DNA of 64,000 bases from NCBI RefSeq assembly GCF_041260155.1, contig NC_091929.1:28966462-29030461 (forward strand), in the 5' to 3' direction. This stretch comes from Ptychodera flava (taxonomy: Eukaryota; Hemichordata; Enteropneusta; Ptychoderidae). Shown in pieces: positions 11,501 through 23,500 of the stretch. Every line of letters starts with the position of its first letter. The first letter of the stretch is position 1. The notes beneath the pieces were generated by a model that was given only the letters and a program-made list of their open reading frames with translations, was not told where the DNA came from and did no database searches. A program made the position numbers and the translations under genes.

Positions 11501-14500
11501 ACCAGTTTTTATGAAGTTTTCTTAATTTATTTGATTATTTTGGACCAAATGCACATCACATTTCATTGACTCCAGTTTTTTATCAAAATTTTTGGCGAAA
11601 AATCTGAAAAAAACTAACTGGGGTATATTTCATAAAGGCGACAAAAATTGACTTTGGCGCTCAAAAGGTTAAAACTAAAACAGAAGATGCACCCACAGAA
11701 AAAGCACATATACGACCACAGCATGTTTTGCTAAGAACAGTACAAGATTGGCGCAGCACTGAAAAGTTTGCCCACAACAGGAAAGGAAGCCATGCAAACG
11801 AAAAACTACTCTAGGGTGGAACACTCAAGACAACAGCCGATGGCATGAAGATTTCTCACCTGCAGCTGGTATGAGTATTATTCCAGGTCTGAGACCATCT
11901 ATTATGTAATAATACTGATTACTGTCCACTAAAGAATCCCAGAAATCAAGACGGCAGCAAAAGAGAAGACAGTTGACCGATGTTAGTAAAGACAAAAGAA
12001 GTGTCTTGAGTACCTAACAGGGGCAGTGTTCATCAGCTGTGACAATAACAATAATGTCGGTGACATCACTATGACATCATGATAAACAGTTGTTTGGGAC
12101 TTTGTGAGTATCATGTGGTAGAACTTACCTTCGTTGCCTCCATCTGTTACTACATCAGAGGGAAGATCACCGGCAGAGTCGTGTCGTATCCTGAGATCTC
12201 TGTCCAGTTCCATTTCCAGAGCTTCTGTTATACCTGTATCAGTGTGAAAAATATCTACGTTCGTCATCTCTGTAAAATGAACTATATAACGGAACCAGCG
12301 AAACTATCAAAAATGTCTGTTTGACTGATTTGTATAGCCACCTATAAATTTTTTTTTTTTGAATTTGTGTAATTTTCTTTTTAAAGTTTTAGTCCTCTTT
12401 AAAATTTCAAAGATGGTTTGTTCAATTGTTGAGTGTGTGTGCAGTTAGAGTAGCTCTCGTAGAATGCGCCAGACTGACTCACTATTATTGCCTGCTGTGA
12501 TCCTTTGCTGAAATGGAATTTTAAAATCTAAAATTTAGCTTGCCATATAGCTTGCCAAACATCAATTAGAAAAATTACAGATCATAACGAAATATTGTTT
12601 TACAGTCAAAATTGTACCATATACAATGTGTGTATGCTTAAAAGTTCCAAAAATTTTACATACCGTTTAACCCAACTGCTGTCGCTGGGCGAGCCAATCT
12701 GTCTGGAACTATCACGGCAGAGCTCGGTAAGTTCAGACTTGTTGGTCGTGCTGGTCCCCGTACTCTAGGCCTGACCTGGTCAAAGTCACTCAATCGGCTG
12801 GCACCTGGGCCATCGGTATCGTCACTTCCACCATTGTAAATTAGTGGAAATTCTTCAGGATAATCTTTCATTTTTTCGCTTTCTTTTGACTCTCGTTTAT
12901 TGTCCGTTTGCGACCGGTATACCTGACAGCGGTATGTATATCGTCCATCACGTGACACTAAATGAACGTTTTCATGTTCCTCCGACCTTCTGACCATCAC
13001 ATCCTGGTCTGCAGCACTGGTGTAAATTTGACCGATGCCACCGTTTGGGTACGCGTCAGGGGTCACTGCGGCACTGTCTGGGGTCATGGCGTCATCATAT
13101 CCCCGGTGCTTTTTGTACTTTTTGGTCTTCTTTGAGGTGGCACTATCGGACTCTAGGATATCGTTCGATGAAAGGGAAGACGGCGTGATGGCATCTGGTG
13201 AGAGAACAAACCATGACAACATGAGGCTGGCTGACGTCTCTATTATGCATATCTACAGGTGATTAAACACTATTCCTGTTTCCTGTAATAATTACTGAAT
13301 ACAGGCATTTTTGAATGTTTTTGCAACTTGTATTAGTGTCAGAGCAACAAAAATGTTCCCAATGAAAAATCATATTAACTTGCATTTCAAACCAGGGTAA
13401 CTACACTACCACATGGTATTTCAAATCTCAGCAACTACCTTGTGTTTTAAAAACTAGATGAATAGATTTGATTTATAAGTTTTCTACAAAATTTTGGGAA
13501 GATAAAATTAGTACAGGACTTGTGCATGCGCTCAAACTGATTAGAACATAAATACGCAAGAGAGCGTTTCCACAATGTACGGAAAACTCTTTTACAAAGA
13601 GTTTACAATAAATTGCAAAATTTACATACATTTACATAATATTTACATGTGATATATACTTTCGTCGAAGTAATCTTTCAGATTTGTTATTGAAAGTATT
13701 TGGCTTGTAAATAAGAATAATGAATAAAAGTGTAATCCAGCTACTGTTTTGTGTACAATATTTCTCTGGGTGTTTAGTTGACTGACTGTATCAGTCAAAG
13801 AGTTTAAAACTCAAAATTCAAAAAGTTTTGAGAAAATCATTCTTGCCTTACCTGATGCAGCACTACTGGGAGTAAGAATACTGTCCTGTGAACCACCTTC
13901 TCTCTCCTTTGACGCTTTCCTTTTCTCTTTCTTGGCGAACTTCTTCCTGAAACTCGCTCTGATTCCCAGCTTCTTGTGCTCTTTTTCCTTCTCCTTCTTG
14001 TCAGCTTCTTTGAAGTCGCTGAGTTTCTTGGACTTTGTGGGTGACTTGAGAAAGTTCTGTATGGATTTGGCGAAAGACGAGAAAGAGTGCTTCTTTTTCC
14101 TGGAAGGAGTTCCAGGTGATTGGTTTTCTAACTTGGCTTGGATTTGATCAAGTTTTCTAAGAGTCTCTTCAGTGGGTTTTAATTGCACGCGGTAGTGTAA
14201 ACTCCCTGGAGCTGAGCTTGATTTGGGTTCAGAATCTTCATCATCATCCACATCATCTTCGATATTATCTATGACTGAATGTTCCACCGCTTTTCTGAAG
14301 CTGCTGCGGCCAATGTTTGTCAAGTCAGTCTCCTCAGCAATGTCTGAGTACTTGGAGATGGTTTTACCCCGGCCCACCTCCTTGCGAACTTTGATCATGT
14401 ATTTGCGCCGCGGGGAGGCATCGTTCATGCTCAGGCTCCGCTTCAAGAACACGTCCAGGACCTTCTCGGCTTCCTCCTTGACCTTCGGCACAGTGCACTC

Positions 14501-17500
14501 TCTCCTCAGCTCCCATGGTTTCTCCTCGAAGCAACCACTGTCCTCCACAACGTCCGATGAAAGTACGGGTGTGGTTGCCATGACGGTTCTGGGGTGAATG
14601 ACCTCTTGCAGGTTCTCCCTGGGAAGAAAACAGAACAATCAATATAGGTAATGAGTCATCCCATGTAATGACAAAGAATTTAAAAATAATTTGCATACAA
14701 TACTAATCAAGATTCAGTTTCTCTGTCTGTCTCTCTTTCTCTCCGCTTTCTACATTCAAATCTAAATTCCTTTTTTTACAAAGAAGTTCCAATTTACACA
14801 AAAGCACATTTTTTAAGCTATCCATGCTAAAGCATGCATCACAGATCTTGAAAAAGACTATTTTCTCAACTGAAAGTACACGTTTGCTCAGTGTCTAGCC
14901 AGAGGGGGTCCTAACGACATCTGTACAGCAAGGCATGCGACATAATGTTGTCTACGTCAACACTGAAAGTACAATCGCGTACCACTGTCCCAGATATTCG
15001 AGGGTGATGACATTTCTTTCTAAGGCAAACACAAAACGCTGCAGACAACCGTCCTTGAAATAGTTGAATTCCCGTTCAGACTGGCTTTTATCAGTACCTA
15101 ATGTACATTCAGTTCGGCAAATTATTCACAATCAAAATGTACGTTGCTTGTTTTGATGGCCCTGCAACGAAAGGCAAGGTCACTGACCGGGAGAGAAACA
15201 AGGATTTGAGTAATTTGTAAGGACAGTGGAGGTCGATGACTTTTAAATTCACATGTACCAAAACTACAGGTACATGTACCAGTAGATCATAAAATAATTA
15301 AAATTCACATCTTTCCTCACCCAATAACAGTAACTCATAGGTATTTTTGCAAAAAGTTTACACTGATATTGAATTTTTTACAATTGTAAACAACACATTT
15401 CTATGTACTCTAGACACTAGTTTTAAGTAGTATTTAACGCATAAATAAAACCCTGAAAATGAATATTTTACAAAGTCATTTCTACAGACATACCTGTCAG
15501 TGTAACATGAGAGAAATGCTTTTTAATTTTTCTATTCATCTCAATTCCAAATTAAGACAGTTTCTCATGAGATACTAATATTCTCATATATTTATGACGA
15601 CCTTTCAATAATTAACTTCATTTGAATTATTTCTTCTATTGAATAGATCATGTTTCTCTACAGGTTCTGTTTTTTTCACTTTCAATTCAGACACTAATAT
15701 GTCAATTCCAGAATGTATAATGATACATGATGTATTAAAGATAAGAAAAATTGAATTTTGCTTTTAAAGTATGTATCAAAATGCACATACCCACAGTGTT
15801 CAAAAAATTTACAACAAATTAAAAATTTAACTTTGCATCATATCTAAATATTCCATAAAAAGATAATGAATTTTTGAAACCATGATTAGATATTAAATTG
15901 TCGAGCGGCACATAGTCTTCCTCTGAAGCTTTGTTGTAAACATTGTAATTTATACAAACTCATAAAAATATCCGTGTCATAATTCATATTAACTTCTTGA
16001 AGTAGTCAGCCACTGCTAATTATCAATATTTCTTTTGAACGAAGATTGGTGTACATTTTACTGCCTAATAGATAAAATGTTCTGCAAATAAATATTTGGA
16101 TGTGTCTTAAATAGATTAATGAAATATTGAATTCTTTGATACTTTAAACTTATGAATCTGTGGTCAGAAAAAATTGTAGCCCAAGTGCCTCTCTAGTTCT
16201 GTATTTTATACAGACATGAAGAATGGATTTGAATTGCCACAGTGTGAAGTACATAATGTTCCAATGAGATTACAATATAACAGTCACAGAAATGATTCAT
16301 CAATATCAACCTGTTCACCCCTATTCCATGTAGACAGGTCCGCATTCACCATTGCTAACAATGGATTTGGGCCAAACCATTGGTGGTGAAAGGGTTTAAG
16401 ATCTTGCCTGTATTATTACAGAATGCCTCCCTTCAGCAACACGCGACTGGATACATTATTTATGCGCAATTTATTTGAAAATCGATTACTTTAAATTTTT
16501 TTTGTTCATTTCACTCTGGCTGTGTGACTCATCCATATACATGTAACTGTATTGTCTTTATATTCTGAGATTTCACAGTCTACTGACTGCAACGAAAAGG
16601 TATAACGGCCAGTCAATTCATGCGCACTGCTACAGTACATGTACTTTCATTCAAATACCAGCTTTGAGGATGCCGTTTGTCATTTTTATAATTTACACAA
16701 TTCATGCGCACTGATACAGTACTTCCATTCAAATACCAATCTTGTGGATGCCGGGGTTTTTTTTCATTTTTATATATTTGCCATCTACAATCATCATGAA
16801 CCAAAAGATTTCGAAAAAAAAATTGAAATTCTTGTCCACAAAAGCCGATTCTGGTATTATTTTTGAAAACCTGCACTATCTATGATGAATCATATTCTGT
16901 TCAAGCTTGAAACAAAAAATGAAACAAAATAATTGATTGACCACTGTGAAGAAAAGCAATATTGTAAAATGATTGTCTATTTTCCTTTCTGATGAACCAC
17001 TTTGAATGATTGATTTATTTTCTGGACAGACAGGTGATTTCATTTGAATTCAGATGGTTGCACAATAGCCTGCATAAGAACAAACGAGCGGTATGACCGA
17101 CCTCAGACGACACGGAAAAGTTCAATTGAACAATTTGCACAGTGATGAATCATACGTACTTGTCACTGCTACTCGGTAGTGAATTAAAAATAATTATTTG
17201 AGAATGAATTTTACATAAAAATTATTTGGTTTTTTGTAATATATACTGTACTGAAATACAAAATGTCCATCACAAGACTTTCAGTTAAAATTTCAAAGAT
17301 ATCCAATATTATGCTGTATAGTCAGCACATACGACCAGGTATAAAAGTACACAGAACAGAATATAAAACAATTGGAATAATCGTAGGAAATTGATCAGAA
17401 AAAAACCGCTGACCTTGAAAAAGCTCCAGGTTTACTGTTGGTTCTTTGTAACAATCTCATATTGACTTGATCACAATAATTACGTGGACATCAAAATATA

Positions 17501-20500
17501 ACTGCGTATGTACTGAGGTAAACACGAACTGGTTCCGTTGTTCGATTTGCCTCTAAATGTGAGAGACAGCTCGTCACACTCTTATAAACGGTGACTCGGC
17601 AAAGTGATTTATTATGCATACCGTTTGAGTGACTGACCCTGTCTTTTTTTGTAATTTTTTGAGTGAGATCACACACGTAGGCCACTGAAAACAGCTGCAA
17701 TTTTTATCACAATTTCAAAAGACGAAACCGCTATGTTTCATTGGTATCTGAAAGAACATCCAATCAGCGTAAGCGATTTTGGTTCAAGGGAGGTCACATC
17801 AATGAATTATTCATATATCCAGGAAATTCACCATGCTGTTCGCTGAAAATTGCTCAGGTGTGAGTGGGCAAACACCATATATGGAAATGGGCTATTCCAT
17901 TTGAATGTAGTGATTGACATGCGACCATGACAAATTTTCTATTAGTAAATTTTTATGAATGGGTCTTTGAAAAACACTGTATGATTATTAATAATATGTT
18001 CATTATTAAAATTACACACTTCCATATTTGGTCAATTTAACTGTGTATAAATCAGGTCAATTGAAATACAATTTCAGAAAAGTAGATTTTTCTAGATTTT
18101 TTGTTTCACTTTACGTGGTTTTGCAGCTAACAACCACTATCACCTCAGTGAATCATACACAAAAGCAGCAACTCAGAATTACTCAACATGTTTTTGTCCA
18201 TGCACTTCTTCACCTGCTTTTTGTCAATGAGTGTGAACAACAGCGTATGTGAGCACATCGAAAAGTGCAAACAGTAATAGACAATACCGGTACATGACAC
18301 ATACCATACCAACAATCCGGTTACAGCTACCACATGCCAAATTCCAAAGCAATTACTAATTTTAATTCAAAAACAAAGTCGGGTATCAGTACAAAAGCAA
18401 CTAATTTTTCCAATTGATATGCAAATGACCAGATGTTCATTTGTTTAGCAGCTTGCGAGCAATCCTAGCGGTTGTGTCATTTTGTCAAAAATGGATGCGG
18501 GGTCACCCTTCAAAAAACAACTACACCCTAGACCTACTGGTACAAGTACTTCACGTGAGAAAAACTGAAAAACGAGTTTCCCCTTTAAATTCAAATAATG
18601 GATAAGCAGGAAGGAAACTCGGCCACTCTGAAATTATCAGTCTTGTTAAATTGGATTGGGGATCAGTGTCTGTTATTGTTAGGGACAGGGTAACGACCTG
18701 GTGAAGAAACGATGTGATAAAAGACGACTTTGTGAGTGTTTAGGGACAATGCACAAACCACTCGTAAACAGGATTTAAAATCAGCTTGAATAAACCTGGT
18801 AATGAAAAACAGGAAGCGTGGCTGGTATCTGCTCTGTCTGGTTGACAGGATTCACCTGTGGGGCAATTTCTACGAATAACTGACTTCATAATTCTTGTAC
18901 TTCTTTGTTCCGACACTTTCAAATGTACAAAAAAAATCACAATGCGAAGATGCCGCATCACAAAATGTGGGCGGTACAGGTCAATACGAAATAAATCTTT
19001 AATGACAGTATTGTGCTGGTTGCGTGAAAGTCAGTAAGACTGTCTAGCTGTCTGCGTCAGTGGATGAATTTTGACGTATCTCTATCTGCCAGCTCTGATG
19101 ACGAAAAAAATATTTAAAACTTCCCGATTTTTATGAGAAACAAACCGATGTACTGCATCAGGGGTGTAGCACCACCAACGTTGTACATGTACTTGTTAAC
19201 GCAGATCATATATTCCATTGTTATTTCCAGTACTTATAACAGAGAAACAAAACTTTGAACTTGGAGATAGTTATCATATCTATATATACCGGGTATCTAC
19301 AGTATTTGATTCCTATTTTTGTACAGAGTACTGAAACGAGTACTTTTATTTTTATTTTTATGTTTTCTGTAAAATCAGCAAACTTATTATTATTAGTAGT
19401 ATTAAGTACAATAACAACTTCTAGCTTTTGAGTTATACCTATTAATGTGCATAATATTTTTTTGATGTTTTGTTTTACTGAAGTATACCAATTTCATCAA
19501 GCAACAGGCCTATTGTTTACTACTTAGTCTGTTGTGTGTCCAGTTGTCTGGTAAGTCTTTCTGCCTGTTTCAGTTTGTAAATTTTCCTTTTCACACTATT
19601 GTCAATTTTTGTGTTACAAGCTCAGCTGGTAGCATGTTTACACATGTCTTGCCCCTGGTCCATCCTTCAACCTATTTTGTAAGGGACTCTGAACCGGTCA
19701 TGCATGTACGTTACTTTCAGCACGATTCATTGATGAGAATTATATTACCGGTATAGCTTTATCAACACCAGTGAATTTTGCGATACCCCCACCCCCTAGA
19801 TTATTACTGATATGTATCTGATAATCCAGCACTGAAGCCAAAGACGTTTTCTACATCCGAAAATTCACTAGCAAAGTTTTCACTCCATAGTGTAGTACTC
19901 AGATTTGCCTTGTACATTATGTTGTGCAAGATTTGTATGTGTCCATTTTGGGTTGAAATGTGGTACATGTACATTATTGCTTCAACAATGGCACGATGCC
20001 ACTGTAAAAATCACATCTCTGTGCTTGCTGAACATTTCACTTTGTCAGAACTACGATATGTTTGACAGACCCTGACTTTTTCTAAAGGCAACGTTCATGT
20101 TACACACATACAATTTATCACAATTTGGAATATTAACAACAAACCCATACAAACCACTTCATTATCATTTATGTTGTAAATACATCCACAAACTGGAACA
20201 ACCCCCCCCTGAAAGAAATAGTTTTGTCAACATGACAGCTAAGGTCTCTTATCTACTTCAGCAAATACAATTAAATGCAATTAAAATACTTCAAAAGAGA
20301 GACACGCTACTAAACAAGCTAAATGTTACAACTGTCATATAATCATTCAGTGAATAAAGTTGTTTTTACATGAGTTTGATGATAGTATGAAGACTACTGT
20401 GTATCTGTTCTGGTCTAGGATTACCACAGTATCAAATTTTAAACTTCAATGGGTTTCCCATCCCAGACAATGTATTCATTGATGAATAACAAATGCTGTT

Positions 20501-23500
20501 ACATATTTTCCTTTCAGAGTGCGGAAAAGTTGCATTTTCAGGGTTTCCATTTTGTAATTGTCTTGCCAGATGGAGAAAAATGCTAGATTTTATTACCACC
20601 GAAATAAATATACACTAAATAATTTGATGTCTGCATTTGATAACATATGTATCAATTCTAGTCTGGCCACCAGTCACTTGGTTGATCTCGTCAGACCAGC
20701 TACTCTCCGGCCCCTTGTGGGGCAAGGCGTTCACCCCAAAATCTAAGCACCAGCCCACATGTACACCTAGCCTGACAGTCTGCTGAAGTTCATTCCTTCA
20801 ATTTATTAAGTTTTGATACATGTATTTACATGCCCACAGACTTGGAGCAAGTCTATATCAATTTTTTCAGAAGTAGAATTATACGCATTGTGTAAACTGA
20901 CGCTTTGGGCTGCCTATGGAGATACATGTTCATTTCACTCCTGCTGGTTGAGGAAGCTAGTCATTTTCTGGGACGCTGATTGCACAGACTCTGGCGAGAA
21001 ATGTGAAAGAGTTGTCGTCCACTCAACCCAAGCAACTGTTCCGTGTTCCGCGGAAGCCCGCCACTAGAGAATGTCACTGATCACGTTCTACCCTTGAAAT
21101 GAGGTATTATGATGTCATTGCTTTGAATGCGTTCCAGGGGAATATGTAAATGCCGCCCAGTCAATGAGAGTTTTTGTATGTGTCTGCGCAACTGCACAGT
21201 GGGAGGCAGAAATGTATAATTGACAACAAAAACAACAGAATGGATTGGCAAGGTCATGACATTGGAAAACAAGTATTTGTGTGGATTTAAACAAGGTCAT
21301 TATTCTTTGACGGCAGCAACAATTTGCTATATTTATCTCGATATTGTTTTGTTAGGATTTTCTGTTCTCACTACATAAATAATTTACGGAAAATCATTGC
21401 CAATAATTTCAATGCACTCAAATCAAAATTTTATGATGGAGCATTGCTGCAAATATGTATATTTTGACAGAGGAAAAACATAAAAGTATTACATATTTTG
21501 TGAACCTACATGAAATTAAATTTTTTAATATCACTCGATAATAAAGCAGCATTCATTAATAAAAATTTTATTTCAGTGTAACAAAAATAAAAAAAAAACG
21601 ATGTAAACAGGACACTCAGTGGACGTAAAAATGATATTACATGATCCGCATTCTTTTTTACAGTTCTTGGAAGATGACACGGAAACAATTCCCGACGGCA
21701 GATCGCGTGTCAATTTATGTGTATCTCCTTGTCACATGCACACTGACAAACAAACTCCGAGCTGTCGCTCTGGGATACCCATCGCAGACAATAGTTCCAT
21801 GATAAATCATCATTACAACAGTACTTCGGAGCTGATAAAAATCTCTCAGCGTGACGTCTCAACGGTCTCAATATTTTGACTTCTGCAGTTCCAACCTTCT
21901 GCCAATATTACTTAAATTTGTCAAAAATATAATATTGATATCTCCTAATCACTGGTTATGCGTACTGATAAACCTACATCTAACTGTCACACTGTGATAT
22001 CTATCACAGACAATAGTTCCATTATAAATCATCATCAAAACAGTACCTCGGAAGCTGATAAAAATCTAACTACGTCAGTCCCCTGACCCAACACGACCTT
22101 TATAATATTTTGATTTGTACACATCCTATTTTATGTTAGTGTGATTAATTAAATTTGGCACAAGATATCGTTGGTAAATTTTGCCAAGAAACAGATTCAT
22201 TATGTAGTTGTTTTCTGAGCATTCTGAAGGAAGCACTGAGCAGGGCAACGACCTGACTTAATTGACTGTATAGATACTCTATAAAAGATTATGTTTACCC
22301 TTAGACTGCCTATGGTCGCCCTTTGTACATACTTTATGCACATGTCGGCATCAATAACTGCTGTTTCAATGTACCTTTCCATACACACAGTTAGCAATAT
22401 TGAAAACTTGACTCTTACAAGTTGCATTGCCTCAAGAGAGAGAGATTAATCAATGTGTGATTTGATGGAGCAAAAGAAAGGTCTCTCGAGATATAAACTC
22501 GAAATACATGCACAGTATACAGTATGAGGTCACAACAGTCAGTATGTGTAGCTTGGGTAATGTCAGTGGGTACTGACACCGAAAATTGACCAATAGCTAT
22601 CTGCATGTTGATCTCTGCCAAAAAAGCATCTACAACATGTCTATACTATACTATAGTGATGGGAAGAAAGGCTATAGATTATTTATCTTTGCTTATACAA
22701 TATGCAGCATGTGTATGACAAGCTTCACAGAGGTCATCTTAGGTCACGCCTGCATTGCATGTATCAACACCAAGAAGTGACTTCAAGGTGCAAATCTCAC
22801 TTCTTTAACACACAAACACACAATCTTATATCAATTATCATTAATAAGAGGTGGACAGAAGCCACAAGTTAGTAATCAACATTGTGTTTGATCTACATGG
22901 GTACAGATAAATTTACATAATTTTCTTAAATCATATTTTTCAGAGCTGAATAAACACCACTGATTGGAGTTGTGGTCAACTTGCAGAAAAATTGCCTTTC
23001 TTGCACTGTGAATGTGGTGGGTACCATAAGGTCTGTTACAACCATTTTTTTAACAAATGACCGTACGCTACTGACTCCAAGCATTATGACCAATCCTTGC
23101 CTGAGACGGCAAAATGTAGATGTATGCCACATTACACTGGTACCACCAAATCTTGCGGCTATACAGGTAGACTATACTATGAGATATACAGATTTAGAAA
23201 GGGAAAATTGATAAGGGAAAATTGATATTATATATCAACATTATGCTCTTAAAATTTTATTGATCTATTCATTTTATTTGTAATTTCAGATCACGCTGAT
23301 GAGCCTAGCTACATTTCACAGGATCAACTACTGAAATTTTGGGAGAGATTTCCTGTTTTTAATTTCGGAGGAAAATGAAAAAGGAAGCAACCGGAATGAA
23401 AACTGGAAGTCCCTTATTGGCAAAACATGGATGTGGGTCAAATTAGGAATTAGCTAGAACAAGGAGCCACATACCGGTACCGTATATACCGTACTGTATG